From Rhodopseudomonas boonkerdii (lineage in GTDB: Bacteria; Pseudomonadota; Alphaproteobacteria; Rhizobiales; Xanthobacteraceae): a DNA stretch of 64,000 nt. A program made the position numbers and the translations under genes. The first letter of the stretch is position 1, and each line of letters begins with the position of its first letter. The notes beneath the pieces are model-generated. The model did no database searches. It worked only from the letters and a program-made list of their open reading frames with translations, and was not told the origin of the DNA. The stretch lies in contig NZ_CP036537.1 of NCBI RefSeq assembly GCF_021184025.1, positions 3,410,001 to 3,474,000 on the forward strand, written 5' to 3'. Below are positions 8,122 through 17,436 of this stretch, piece by piece.

Positions 8122-8374
8122 TTCAAATCCTTTGTTTTCCCAGCGATGACCAATGCCGACGACACACGCTGTTTCCAGCGAAATATCCAAAGCACCATCA
8201 CGATCGCGCGACACCATCGAGTGTTGCAAAAACACAGCGGAAAACACCGATGATTTCATCATGCATCTCCATCTAGCTAACATCTCCGCTACTACACTTC
8301 GCGCATCCTAACATTCGCGTCGACGAGCCTTCGAAGCGCTGGCGTCACGCGTACAAGGTTGCTATCTGCGTCGC
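8122..8374. other. Intergenic region between divergent genes
   Basis: 253 bases between the divergent Gly/His-rich and PhoD-like genes. It must hold promoters for both; I see no clear operator and no small gene. Confidence 0.4.
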
Positions 8375-9883
8375 ATGCGACGATTAGCAGCGACCAACAC
8401 GAACAACATCGACGTATCGGGACGAAACGAGTCCGATGACGGCGACGAACCTTCGACGCGCTCCAAGACCGAGATCGTCGGTCCCCTCCTCTATCTCCAA
8501 GGGCTGCGCGACGGACGCGTCCATCTCGTAGCCCTCATGGTGATGCCGCTCGCGGCCGCCCTCCCGGTACTCCGCATCGACGACCGCTTCGTCACAGCGG
8601 CATCCATTCTCGAATGCGAAGGCCGGCGCATCCTGCGCTACGCCTTCGATGTCGCGCCAACCTCCGACGAATCCTACGAGATCGACGGTCGAAGCTACGC
8701 GCTAGACACCGCGTTCGACGGCGATCTCCGGATCGCGTTCGTGTCCTGCAACGGCCAGGAGGCCGGCGATCGGGACCGGGACCGCAGCGAACGCAACGCG
8801 ATGTGGCGGCGATTGGCCGACGAGCATGTCGCAAGCCCGTTCAAGCTGCTCCTTCACGGCGGCGATCAGATCTATGCCGATGAGGTCCTCGACGCGCATC
8901 CGTTGATCCGTCGGTGGGCAGATGGCGAAACCGTACGCACGACGCAGTCAGAACTCGACGAACTCGCCGGCGCGCTGCGCCAGGCCTTCTTCGCCCGATA
9001 CGTCGGCGTCCTCGGCGAAGCGGAGAGCGCCTCGTTGATGTCGCACGTTCCGTCCCTTGCCATCTGGGACGATCACGACATCTGCGACGGATGGGGATCG
9101 ATGGACGCGGCGAAGCTCGACGCCCCGATCGGACAACTGCTGTTCGAGATCGCGCGCGAATTCTACCTCGTCTTCCAGTTCGGAAGCGAGCCGGACGATC
9201 TCCCCGAATGCGTCATCGATCAGACCGGCACCAGCCTCACTTGGCACCTGAAGTTGCCCGGCCTCCACGTGATCGCTCCAGACCTGCGCTCGGAACGTCG
9301 CTGGGACCGCGTGATGGGTGAAGAGGGTTGGCGTGCCTTCGACGTGGCCATGGCGCAGGTGGACACCGGACGGGTGCTTCTACTCTCCAGCGTGCCCGGT
9401 CTGGGTCCCCGCCTCTCATGGGTCGAGGCGGTGCTGAACCTACTGCCGAACATGCACAAGTACGAAGACGATCTGCGGGACCAATGGCAGAGCCGCGCGC
9501 ATCGCGTCGAATGGCGGCGTTTCCTTGAGCGACTGGCGGAGATACACCGCAACCCGGCAACTCCCGTCACGCTGCTGTCAGGCGAGATTCATCTGGCAAC
9601 CCGCGCGACGTTCGACACGGCGCCTGCACCGATGCACCAACTGGTCGCTTCCGGCATCTCGCATCCCGCCCCGACCGTCGCCTACGCGCTGGCGCTCGAT
9701 CTCCTGGCGCGGCTGGGAGAGACTCCGGTGCCGGGCAAGCCCATTCGCTTGCATCCGCTGCCGGGAAAGACGTCGATCTACATCTCGCAGCGCAACTATC
9801 TGGTGCTGGAACGCCGGTCCGGCGAATGGACCGCATGCTGGGAACTCGAGAAGGACGGGAGAACGTCACCCCTTCGGCTCTGA
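8375..9883 (+). CDS. PhoD-like metallophosphatase
   Basis: 502 residues of the alkaline phosphatase D / PhoD-like metallophosphoesterase family. Metal-binding motifs are GGDQIYADE, WDDHDICDGWG and SGEIHLATR. No convincing signal peptide is seen, so it may be cytoplasmic. Standalone gene. The phosphate-selective-type porin at 11893 is nearby, but a joint role in phosphate scavenging is only a guess. Confidence 0.8.
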   Translation: MRRLAATNTNNIDVSGRNESDDGDEPSTRSKTEIVGPLLYLQGLRDGRVHLVALMVMPLAAALPVLRIDDRFVTAASILECEGRRILRYAFDVAPTSDESYEIDGRSYALDTAFDGDLRIAFVSCNGQEAGDRDRDRSERNAMWRRLADEHVASPFKLLLHGGDQIYADEVLDAHPLIRRWADGETVRTTQSELDELAGALRQAFFARYVGVLGEAESASLMSHVPSLAIWDDHDICDGWGSMDAAKLDAPIGQLLFEIAREFYLVFQFGSEPDDLPECVIDQTGTSLTWHLKLPGLHVIAPDLRSERRWDRVMGEEGWRAFDVAMAQVDTGRVLLLSSVPGLGPRLSWVEAVLNLLPNMHKYEDDLRDQWQSRAHRVEWRRFLERLAEIHRNPATPVTLLSGEIHLATRATFDTAPAPMHQLVASGISHPAPTVAYALALDLLARLGETPVPGKPIRLHPLPGKTSIYISQRNYLVLERRSGEWTACWELEKDGRTSPLRL

Positions 9884-9887
9884 GACA

Positions 9888-10121
9888 CTACGTGCAGGCC
9901 ACGCCGAGATCGCGCGCTTCGCGCCGGATGACTTCCTGGATCTCACGCAGCGGCACCTGGAAAGCTCCTTCGATCGCATTGGCATACGCGAACGTGTCGA
10001 CGACCGAATTGCTTGGCGCGCTGGCCAGGTGGCGGCGCACTTCGTCGATCAAATCCTTGTTCTCAATCATCGCGACGCCGCTCCAACCGTTCAGCGCCGA
10101 TCGTACAATGGGTTGCGACAT
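9888..10121 (-). CDS. Small conserved hypothetical protein
   Basis: 77 residues, mostly helical, soluble; ends in a block with Arg-Glu-Ala-Arg-Asp. Convergent with the PhoD-like gene, with only 4 bases between stops. Start at 10121 preferred over 10148. I do not recognise the family. Confidence 0.5.
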   Translation of the reverse strand: MSQPIVRSALNGWSGVAMIENKDLIDEVRRHLASAPSNSVVDTFAYANAIEGAFQVPLREIQEVIRREARDLGVACT

Positions 10122-10238
10122 CGAGCCAGTGAGCAAAAGGTCTCGCATGGACAGCGCAGCTCACATTCTCGCGGAGGAAGGAACGTTACCGACGACCTCC
10201 CGTTCGACATGTGCAAACGACAGCCATGGAGACCTGAA

Positions 10239-10583
10239 ATGAACATGAAGAAGACAGCACTCGTCGCGGCAGCGATCATCGCGCTCTCCGGATCGGCCTT
10301 CGCCCAAGGCGGCGGAGGCGGTGGTGGCGCGGGTGGTGGTGCCGGCGGAGGCGCGGGCGGAGGTGCAGCAGCGTCCGGAACATCAGGCGGCAGCTCCGGC
10401 GGCATGGGTGGTACGGGCGGCACGAACTCCGGTAGCAGCGGTGCCAACACCACGACTTCGGCCCCCTCCTCCACGACCGGCTCGTCCAGCACAGGCGGTC
10501 CAGCCGGCTCGCCGGCGACGAACTCGCTCGGCAACACCAACACCGGCGTCATGCCTTCGACCGGCAACAGCGGCAATCGCTAA
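10239..10583 (+). CDS. Exported Gly/Ser/Thr-rich protein
   Basis: 114 residues. A clear signal peptide (cleavage after FAQ) is followed by poly-Gly and then Gly/Ser/Thr/Asn low complexity. No domain is visible. It is followed at once by a terminator, so it is monocistronic. Similar small proteins are common in this bacterial group, with unknown role. Confidence 0.65.
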   Translation: MNMKKTALVAAAIIALSGSAFAQGGGGGGGAGGGAGGGAGGGAAASGTSGGSSGGMGGTGGTNSGSSGANTTTSAPSSTTGSSSTGGPAGSPATNSLGNTNTGVMPSTGNSGNR

Positions 10584-10601
10584 AGTCGTCCATGACATCG
10601 C

Positions 10602-10629
10602 AAGGGCTCCGTCACGCGACGGAGCCCTT
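10602..10629 (+). terminator. Intrinsic terminator
   Basis: Perfect 11-bp stem (AAGGGCTCCGT arms) followed by TTTCG, 18 bases past the stop of the Gly-rich gene. Confidence 0.85.
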
Positions 10630-10725
10630 TTCGCTTGAACGGCAGACACCAGAGACTTAACGCCGCGGGAACGAGTGCATCGTCAGTCTATTGCCGACGT
10701 GCGAACCAACTATGGAGCACTCGCA

Positions 10726-10992
10726 ATGAAGAAGATCGCAATCACAGCCGCAGTCGTCTCGTTCATGTCGACGGCAGCCTTCGCTCAGACGACTGGAGAG
10801 AACATGCGCCAGCCCAGTGCTCCCGCAGGCACGACCAACCAACCGATGCAGGATCCCAATCGCACCGCCATCGAGAACGGCAAGACGAGTGGCTCGAACA
10901 TGCGCTCGCCGGACAACTCCATGAACGTCAATCGCGGCGCCGCGACGAAGGACAGCGACGGCCAGACCAAAGGCGGCATGAAGACCCACTGA
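10726..10992 (+). CDS. Small exported hydrophilic protein
   Basis: 88 residues with a signal peptide (cleavage after AFAQ) and a short hydrophilic, disordered-looking mature part rich in Asn, Thr and Lys. No domain recognised. Separated from the preceding Gly-rich gene by a terminator. Confidence 0.6.
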   Translation: MKKIAITAAVVSFMSTAAFAQTTGENMRQPSAPAGTTNQPMQDPNRTAIENGKTSGSNMRSPDNSMNVNRGAATKDSDGQTKGGMKTH

Positions 10993-11126
10993 TCCCGCCT
11001 GCAGATCGATCAGCGCAGCGAGGGCCGGCAGCGATGCCGGCCCTCGCTGCATGTGGAGGCGGATATGCGGAAGACTCCTACCATTCAGAAATCGGAGTTC
11101 GTCGACGGCCTCCCCTCCCGAAGCAA

Positions 11127-11148
11127 AAAGGCCCCCGAAGGGGCCTTT
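11127..11148 (-). terminator. Intrinsic terminator
   Basis: Nine-bp stem (AAAGGCCCC arms, 4-base loop) followed on the minus strand by a run of T; it ends the transcript of the gene at 11165-11434. Confidence 0.8.
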
Positions 11149-11164
11149 CGCATCTCGACAGCGA

Positions 11165-11434
11165 TCAGTAGCGACGATGCATGCGCGGCGCACCATGTCG
11201 CGCCGGCGCACCGTGACGTCCCATGCCGGGCGCCACCATCATGCGTGGCCCGCCATGTCCCCGCCGCACCATTGCGGGCCGATTGCCGCGGTGGCCGCCG
11301 CGCCAGGCACCACCACCGTGACCGCCGCCCTGCACCACGACGCCGCCGTGCTGCGCCTGAGCCTGCGACGTGAACGTCGGGACCGCGAGACCGAACGTGG
11401 CGACGGCGGCGATCGCCAGAATGAGTTTATGCAT
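11165..11434 (-). CDS. Small exported Gly/His/Arg/Met-rich protein
   Basis: 89 residues: signal peptide (cleavage near AQAQ) followed by a Gly/His/Arg/Met-rich mature region. His and Met are candidate metal ligands. Third small low-complexity exported protein in this stretch. No family recognised. Confidence 0.55.
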   Translation of the reverse strand: MHKLILAIAAVATFGLAVPTFTSQAQAQHGGVVVQGGGHGGGAWRGGHRGNRPAMVRRGHGGPRMMVAPGMGRHGAPARHGAPRMHRRY

Positions 11435-11892
11435 CTTCTTCTCCTCGATTGAAATGCACTGGACGAATGCGAAGATCGACCGTGCGTTCCGCATGTATCA
11501 AACGAATCCTTGAGATGTCTCATTCGCGCATCACTCAGCGCTGGCAACTAACAAACCGCTGCTGCTCCACTCGTTTTTCAACTCGAACTCGCCGATGAAA
11601 ACCGATGATAAAATCATAGATTTTTATCGACGAACTACATATGCGGTTTTCATCATGGTGAAAGCGCGACACGCACACAGCTTCGACCGTACGACGATGC
11701 GGGTTTAGTTGAACTGTCGCAAACCGTCCCTACGGTGCCCGCGAGCTCGCAAGACGGCTCGCCTGAAGATTCGGATCGCTGCTACGCGAGTATCGATCCG
11801 ACCTTCGTCAACACATCACCGCAAGGCCCGCATCCGCCCGTGAAGCAATTCGCGGCGAGCGCGAGGCTTTGCCTATACAGGGGCACTACTCC
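11435..11892. other. 458-bp gene-free region upstream of the porin
   Basis: No convincing gene. It contains an 11-bp inverted repeat (GATGAAAACCG near 11593 and its complement near 11645) around an AT-rich stretch, which may be a regulatory region for the porin at 11893. Confidence 0.4.
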
Positions 11893-13341
11893 ATGAATTT
11901 CGTCATCAAGGGTTTCCTCGCGACGGTCGCCGTCGTCGGCGCACTCGGCACCGGCCAGGCGCATGCACAGTCCGCAAGCGACGGCGAGATCGCCGCGCTG
12001 AAGGCGCAGCTTCGCGCGCTTGAGAAGAAGCTCGACAACGTCCAGAAGCAGGCGAACCACACGCAGAAGCAGGCCGACACCGTCCAGGCGAACTTCGCAA
12101 ACGCCAACGCGGCCATGCACAAGAAGGCCGTTCCCTTCCTGGATGCCACGCTGAAGATGCCGGGCAACCGTCCGACGTTCTGCACCGCCGACGGTCTCAA
12201 CTGCGTCGCCGTCACCAGCCGCCTCCACTTCGACGCGGGTGCCTACTCCTACACCCCGAACTCGGCCGCGACGGCACCGCAGTCGCTGAACGACGGCATC
12301 AACGCCCGTCGCGCGCGCCTCGGCGTGATCGGTGTCTTCAACAAGGATTGGGAATACGGCCTTATCTTCGACGCCGGCGGCACCACCGACGGTGCGGCCG
12401 TGCTGAACAACGCTTACGTGTCGTACAAGGGCGTCAAGGGCCTGGTCATCCAGGGCGGTTACATCGACGTTCCGTATACGCTCGACCAGGCGACCAGTTC
12501 GAACAACGGTCTATTCATGGAACGCGCAGCCCCGCAGGCGATGGCAACCGGCATTGCCGCCGGCGACTTCCGCTCGGCGTTTGGTGGCTACACATACGGC
12601 GAGCGCCATTGGATCGGCGCCTACGTGACGGGCCCGACCACCGGCACCACAAGCGTCAACCACGCGCAGCCGCAGCCGCTCGGCGCCACCTTCCGCGCGA
12701 TCGGCCTGCCGATGCGCAACGAGGTCGGCACGATCCTGGTCGGCTTCGACGCCCTCTATCTCGCCCAACCGGGCGGCCCGACCAACAGCACGCTCGGCCT
12801 CAGCGACCGCATCGAGGTCCGCATCGATCCCGCGTCGAACGCGTTGCTGAACACCGGCACGATGCAGAACGTCGACAGCGCGCGCGTCCTCAGCGGTGAA
12901 GCCGCCGCCCAGTTCGGCAGCTTCATGGCGCAGGGCGAATATTTCGACTTCGCCGTGCAGCGCACCAACGGTCTCGGTGACCTGAGCTTCAACGGCTTCT
13001 ACGGCCAGGCCAGCTACGTCCTCACCGGCGAGCAGCACAAGTACAGCACGACCTCGGGTTCGTTCGGCGGCATCAATCCGAAGCGCCCGGTGAACTTCGC
13101 CATCGGCGATTACGGCGCTTGGGAATTGGCGGTCCGTTACAGCTCTGCGAACCTCAATGACCTGAACGTCCGCGGCGGCGAGCTCAAGAACACCACCGTC
13201 GGCCTGAACTGGTACGTCAATCAGAACATGCGATTCATGTTCAATTGGATTAACGGTCGCGTCGACAAGATCAATGCCGCTGGGCTCGACGCGGGCGCCA
13301 GCTACAACGTCTTCGCGATGCGTACGCAGGTCGCGTTCTAA
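11893..13341 (+). CDS. OprO/OprP-type outer-membrane porin
   Basis: 482 residues: signal peptide (cleavage after HAQS), a heptad coiled coil (EIAALKAQLRALEKKLDNVQ) and a long beta-barrel ending in the outer-membrane signature RTQVAF. INARRARLGVIG is typical of the phosphate-selective porin family. The coiled coil probably forms a periplasmic trimer stalk. Substrate unproven; phosphate or another anion is suggested by family only. Confidence 0.85.
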   Translation: MNFVIKGFLATVAVVGALGTGQAHAQSASDGEIAALKAQLRALEKKLDNVQKQANHTQKQADTVQANFANANAAMHKKAVPFLDATLKMPGNRPTFCTADGLNCVAVTSRLHFDAGAYSYTPNSAATAPQSLNDGINARRARLGVIGVFNKDWEYGLIFDAGGTTDGAAVLNNAYVSYKGVKGLVIQGGYIDVPYTLDQATSSNNGLFMERAAPQAMATGIAAGDFRSAFGGYTYGERHWIGAYVTGPTTGTTSVNHAQPQPLGATFRAIGLPMRNEVGTILVGFDALYLAQPGGPTNSTLGLSDRIEVRIDPASNALLNTGTMQNVDSARVLSGEAAAQFGSFMAQGEYFDFAVQRTNGLGDLSFNGFYGQASYVLTGEQHKYSTTSGSFGGINPKRPVNFAIGDYGAWELAVRYSSANLNDLNVRGGELKNTTVGLNWYVNQNMRFMFNWINGRVDKINAAGLDAGASYNVFAMRTQVAF

Positions 13342-13347
13342 GAGCCC

Positions 13348-13372
13348 GAGGGCGGCGCAAGTCGCCGCCCTC
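13348..13372 (+). terminator. Hairpin after porin
   Basis: Ten-bp GC-rich stem (GAGGGCGGCG arms) directly after the porin stop, without a T-tract; a probable but not textbook terminator. Confidence 0.5.
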
Positions 13373-13452
13373 ACAATCGGCTATTCCCCCGTCTTAGTCG
13401 CAACCTTGCAGCTTCCACGTCGTTACATGAGCCTCAACCAAGGGAGGCCATC

Positions 13453-13689
13453 ATGGTAGACACGACGCAGATCAAAGAGCACATGGACGTGATCTCATCC
13501 GACAAGAAGGTGGTCGGAAAGGTCGATCACATGGACGGCCCCGACAAGATCAAGCTCACCAAGGCCAGCTCGCCGGACGGCCAGCATCATTTCATTCCGA
13601 CGGAGTGGATCGACCACGTCGATCAGCATGTCCACCTGAACAAATCGGGTGACGACGTCACCGCGCACTGGCAGCACGGCAAGTCGTAG
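13453..13689 (+). CDS. DUF2171 family small protein
   Basis: 78 residues: IKEHMDVISSDKKVVGKVDHMDG followed by a His-rich second half; matches the DUF2171 PRC-barrel-like family. Cytoplasmic. Role unknown, possibly stress-related. An AGGGAGG ribosome site precedes the start. Confidence 0.75.
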   Translation: MVDTTQIKEHMDVISSDKKVVGKVDHMDGPDKIKLTKASSPDGQHHFIPTEWIDHVDQHVHLNKSGDDVTAHWQHGKS

Positions 13690-13733
13690 CTCACCGGTCC
13701 GAGGCGCGGCTCCAAAGGTCGCGTCTTCCGATC

Positions 13734-13997
13734 TCACTCGGGATCAGGATCCTTCTTCCTGAAATGGTCGAGCACGAAAACCCGCAAGGCCGACGAATAG
13801 TTGAAGTGCTGCTGCCCGCTCAGTACCCGGGTGGCCAGTTCGGCGGCGGAGCACTGCTCCTTAGCGGCGATCTCCCGGAACGCCTCCCAGAACTCGTCCT
13901 CCAGCGTGACGTTCGTCTTCCGGCCGTGCAGCGCGATCGAGCGCTGCTTCATCTGGCCCGAGCTTCTCTTCCTGCTGCCGAACTGCGGCGCCTTCAC
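13734..13997 (-). CDS. Ribbon-helix-helix domain protein
   Basis: 87 residues with a basic N-terminus and a ribbon-helix-helix pattern (KQRSIALHGRKTNVTLEDEFWEAF). Family members are common in Rhizobiales and presumed DNA-binding. Target unknown. Confidence 0.7.
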   Translation of the reverse strand: MKAPQFGSRKRSSGQMKQRSIALHGRKTNVTLEDEFWEAFREIAAKEQCSAAELATRVLSGQQHFNYSSALRVFVLDHFRKKDPDPE

Positions 13998-14010
13998 TTC
14001 GTACCCACGG

Positions 14011-14271
14011 TCACTGCGTTGCGGCGCCCATCACGCCACCAAGAAGCTCCTCATTCTCGGCGAGTTGGATCCATGACAACGCACTCTGAACCGACTGCAA
14101 CCCGTCCTCTTCCTTCCTCTGCAGGTACAAGGCATCGGCCGCGCGCGCGAACTCCGCCGCTCGCCGACGGTATTTCATCGATAGAGGCGTCATGGTCATT
14201 CCACGTTCCGTTCCTGTCTCCATCCGGCGGAGCATCCGATCCACTTCCAACTTTGCGCCGGCGACCATCAC
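14011..14271 (-). CDS. Small helical hypothetical protein coupled to the P-type ATPase
   Basis: 86 residues, predicted helical (RRRAAEFARAADALYLQRKEED). Its ATG at 14271 overlaps the ATPase stop in an ATGA arrangement, so it is translationally coupled to it. I do not recognise a function. Confidence 0.55.
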   Translation of the reverse strand: MMVAGAKLEVDRMLRRMETGTERGMTMTPLSMKYRRRAAEFARAADALYLQRKEEDGLQSVQSALSWIQLAENEELLGGVMGAATQ

Positions 14272-16457
14272 TTCGGCGCACGTAGCAGTCGCAGCGCGTT
14301 CAGGGTGACGATCACGGTGGCGCCGGTGTCCGCCAGAATCGCGGGCCAGAGTCCGGTGATCCCCGCCACCGTCGTGACGAGGAAGAGCGCCTTGAGACCG
14401 AGCGCGACGCCGATATTCTGCTTGATGTTGCCCATAGTCCGCCTGGACAGTTCGACCATGGCGGCGACGTCGGCGACCCGTCCGTGCAGGACGGCGGCGT
14501 CCGCCGTCTCAAGCGCCACGTCGGTCCCTCCGCCCATGGCGATGCCGACATCGGCGGCCGCGAGCGCCGGCGCGTCGTTGATGCCGTCGCCGATCTTGGC
14601 GACTTTCTTCCCGCCGTTCCGGAAGCCCGAGACGATCTGCTGCTTATCCTGCGGCAGCAGTCCAGCCCGGACGCGGATTCCGATCGTCCGACCGATGGCG
14701 GTCGCGGTACGCTCGTTGTCGCCGGTCAGCATCATGGTCTCGACGCCGAGGTCGCGCAGGCGCTGCAGGCCCTGAACCGCGTCCGTACGAGGCTCGTCCC
14801 GCATGGCGATCGCAGCGGCGGGGGCGCCGTCGATGAGGAGAACCGAAGCAGTCTTGCCGACCTCGTTGAACGCAGCGATCAGGGTCTTCTGCTGCTCGGT
14901 GAGAGGGGTAAGTTCTTCGGCCGCCTGAGGCGAGCCGAGAAAGACGAGCCGCCCCTCGACCGTCCCCCGGACGCCCTTGCCGCCGATGGCGCTGGCGTCG
15001 GTAGCTGCCGGCACCACGACGCTTCGATCGGCTGCCGCGGCCAGGATGGCGGTGGCGAGCGGATGGCTGGATCCGGATTCGAGCGCAGCCGCGAGCCGCA
15101 GCACCTCCTCTTCCGGAACCCCGAACGACGCTACGTCGGTGACTTGCGGCTTTCCGGCCGTCAGCGTGCCGGTCTTGTCGAAACAGGCCACCTGAATCCG
15201 GCCGACCTCCTCCAGGACGGCGCCGCCCTTGAGAAGAAGACCCCTACGAGCGCCCGCCGAGAGGCTCGCCGCGATCGCCGCCGGCGTCGAGATCACCAGC
15301 GCGCACGGGCAGCCGATCAGGAGGATGGCGAGGCCCTTGTAGATCCATTCCTGCCATTCGCCGCCGAACAGCAGCGGCGGAACGACGGCGATCAGCGCGG
15401 CCACGACGACCACGCCGGGCGTGTAGTATCTGGAGAAGCGATCGATGAAGCGTTCGGTCGGCGCCTTGGACTCCTGCGCCTCCTCCACCAGGCGGACAAC
15501 CCGCGCGATGGTGTTGTCGGCGGCGGCCGCCGTGACCCTGACCCGCAGCAGGCCGTCGCCATTGATCGTGCCGGCATAGACGGTCCCCTCGACACCTTTC
15601 CGGACAGGTGTGCTCTCGCCCGTGACCGGCGCCTCGTCGATCGCGCTCTCGCCGGAGATGATCACCCCGTCCGCCGGGATGCGGTCGCCCGGACGCACCT
15701 GGATGACGGCCTGGACCTCGAGGCTCGCGGCCGGGACTTCCTCCACGCGGCCGTCCCGTTCGAGCCTCGCGGTCTCCGGAACGAGTTTAGTGAGGTCCTG
15801 GATGCTGGCGCGGGCACGGCTCGCGGCGACGCCCTCCAGGAGTTCGCCGATCAGGAACAGGAAGACCACCGTGGCCGCCTCCTCCGTCGCCCCGATGAAG
15901 ACGGCGCCGATGGCGGCGATCGTCATCAGCATCTCGATGGAGAACGGCGTTCCGGAGATGGCGGCGTTGAAGGCGCGGCCGCCGATGGGTACCAGGCCGA
16001 TCAGCATCGCCGCCAGGAATGCCGGGGTCTCGACGGCCGGGACGAGCTTGCCCAGAACGAAGGCCGCAGCGAGTGCGACGCCTACGACGATGGTCATCGT
16101 CGCCTTGGCGGTCCGCCACCACGGCGTCCGGGCAACCGGACCCGCGTCGGCACAGGAGCCCCCGTGATCACGGTGATCGTGGGAATGACTGTGATGATGG
16201 TTCGACGCCTGGGAGTGCGCGTGGCCGCCTTCCCCTCCGACGTCGAGCACCTTGTACCCCAAGCCTTCCACCCGTTTCCGCATCGACAGGACGTCGGACG
16301 CCGCATGCTGGACCGTTACCGTGCCCGCCGGAACGGACACCCTCACCTCGGACACACCCTCGACCCGCAGCAAGGCGTTCTCGATCTTCGTGGCGCAGGA
16401 GGCGCAGTCCATGCCCTCCACCCGCATCCTGGTCTTTTCGGCTGTCGCAGCGCTCAT
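14268..16457 (-). CDS. zntA: Heavy-metal P1B-type ATPase (Zn/Cd/Pb exporter)
   Basis: About 729 residues. N-terminal HMA domain with GMDCASC, a His-rich linker (NHHHSHSHDHRDH), membrane helices, CPCALVISTP in helix 6, DKTGT phosphorylation site, TGDN and GDGINDAP hinge motifs, and a final DTGATVIVTLNALRLL typical of Zn/Cd/Pb exporters (P1B-2). I prefer the start at 16457, with AAAGG six bases upstream, over 16475. It exports divalent soft metals from cytoplasm to periplasm. Last major gene of the efflux operon. Confidence 0.95.
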   Translation of the reverse strand: MSAATAEKTRMRVEGMDCASCATKIENALLRVEGVSEVRVSVPAGTVTVQHAASDVLSMRKRVEGLGYKVLDVGGEGGHAHSQASNHHHSHSHDHRDHGGSCADAGPVARTPWWRTAKATMTIVVGVALAAAFVLGKLVPAVETPAFLAAMLIGLVPIGGRAFNAAISGTPFSIEMLMTIAAIGAVFIGATEEAATVVFLFLIGELLEGVAASRARASIQDLTKLVPETARLERDGRVEEVPAASLEVQAVIQVRPGDRIPADGVIISGESAIDEAPVTGESTPVRKGVEGTVYAGTINGDGLLRVRVTAAAADNTIARVVRLVEEAQESKAPTERFIDRFSRYYTPGVVVVAALIAVVPPLLFGGEWQEWIYKGLAILLIGCPCALVISTPAAIAASLSAGARRGLLLKGGAVLEEVGRIQVACFDKTGTLTAGKPQVTDVASFGVPEEEVLRLAAALESGSSHPLATAILAAAADRSVVVPAATDASAIGGKGVRGTVEGRLVFLGSPQAAEELTPLTEQQKTLIAAFNEVGKTASVLLIDGAPAAAIAMRDEPRTDAVQGLQRLRDLGVETMMLTGDNERTATAIGRTIGIRVRAGLLPQDKQQIVSGFRNGGKKVAKIGDGINDAPALAAADVGIAMGGGTDVALETADAAVLHGRVADVAAMVELSRRTMGNIKQNIGVALGLKALFLVTTVAGITGLWPAILADTGATVIVTLNALRLLRAPK

Positions 16458-16467
16458 GGCCGACCTT

Positions 16468-16674
16468 TCATGCATCGCGCCGAGCGCCGGGACGGCGCTG
16501 CGGCGTCTGGTTCAGTTGATCGCGGAGCAGCTCCGCTTCGATCCGGAAAAGGCCGGTCGGCGGAGGCGTCACGCATGTCACGACCTCGCCGGTCGCCCGA
16601 TCCCGAACGCACCATCCGTCGGCGTCCCGGCAGGTCTCGAACCTCGGATCGTCGTCGCCGGCGCGCCGTCCCAT
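16468..16674 (-). CDS. Small hypothetical protein in the efflux operon
   Basis: 68 residues with two Cys and an Arg-rich tail. Its ATG at 16674 overlaps the preceding FlgF-like stop by one base (TGATG), and its end lies just upstream of zntA. No family recognised; coupling suggests it is real. Confidence 0.5.
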   Translation of the reverse strand: MGRRAGDDDPRFETCRDADGWCVRDRATGEVVTCVTPPPTGLFRIEAELLRDQLNQTPQRRPGARRDA

Positions 16675-17411
16675 CAATCCTCTCCCGCTCCCGCCAGCTT
16701 CCGGAGCTCTTCGGCGGGCTCGCCCTTGAAGACCGTCTTGGCCAGGACGTCGTAGGCATGCGTGGCCGCCATCATCCGGCTCATCTCGTCGGCCGGCCTG
16801 ACGTTCGCCATCTCGAGAACGCCTGTCGCCAGGCGCCCCTTACCGGACGGGATGTCGATCGGCGGCGTCGCCGACGAGAAGAGGCCTCCGCCTTCCGGCG
16901 TCAGTTGCTGGCGATCGGCGAACCGGACCATCCGCAGGCCGGCGACGCGTCCCTGCGATGTAGAGATAGATCCGTCCCCTGATATCGTGACGGGACCGTC
17001 GCGCTGCTGCACGACCAGCGGGCCGTTGCTCGTCATGACGGGCGCGCCGTCCAGCGTCGTCAGCTTGCCCATCCCGTCCAGCGTGAAAGCTCCGGAGCGG
17101 GTGTAGCGGGGACCTGCGGGCGTATCGACGACGAAGAAGGACTGATCGTCGATGAGAGCAACGTCCAGGAAATTTCCGGTCGCCTTCACGCCGCCGACTG
17201 TGAAGTCGGTGAACTGCGAGGTCGACACCATCGCGCGCTTGGCAAGATCCGGAACCTCCGCCTCCTTGGCCTCGGTCAGATACTCCTGGAACTGCACGCG
17301 TCCGGCCTTGAACGCCGGCGTCGTCTGGTTCGCGACGTTGTTGGCGATCGAGTCCAGGTGCTTCCTCATCGCGATGAGGCCGGACAGTCCGATCATCTGT
17401 TTGTCGCTCAT
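16674..17411 (-). CDS. flgF: FlgF-like flagellar basal-body rod protein (orphan)
   Basis: 245 residues, normal FlgF length. The N-terminal helix motif LDSIANNVANQTTPAFKA and the C-terminal helix are those of axial rod/hook proteins; the middle (YTRSGAFTLDGMGKLTT) matches the rod family. No flagellar neighbours: it lies between czcD (25 bases) and a small gene coupled to zntA. All conserved regions are present, so it does not look decayed. Either a stray flagellar gene captured in the operon or a repurposed rod protein. Confidence 0.85.
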   Translation of the reverse strand: MSDKQMIGLSGLIAMRKHLDSIANNVANQTTPAFKAGRVQFQEYLTEAKEAEVPDLAKRAMVSTSQFTDFTVGGVKATGNFLDVALIDDQSFFVVDTPAGPRYTRSGAFTLDGMGKLTTLDGAPVMTSNGPLVVQQRDGPVTISGDGSISTSQGRVAGLRMVRFADRQQLTPEGGGLFSSATPPIDIPSGKGRLATGVLEMANVRPADEMSRMMAATHAYDVLAKTVFKGEPAEELRKLAGAGED

Positions 17412-17436
17412 GACGCCCTCCGACGGGTCAGCGGGC

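Noticed and set aside
14484..16982. Long plus-strand open frame (832 codons) across the P-type ATPase region
   Set aside because: It is antisense to a fully conserved ATPase and its translation is Arg/Asp-rich low-information sequence, typical of a high-GC shadow.
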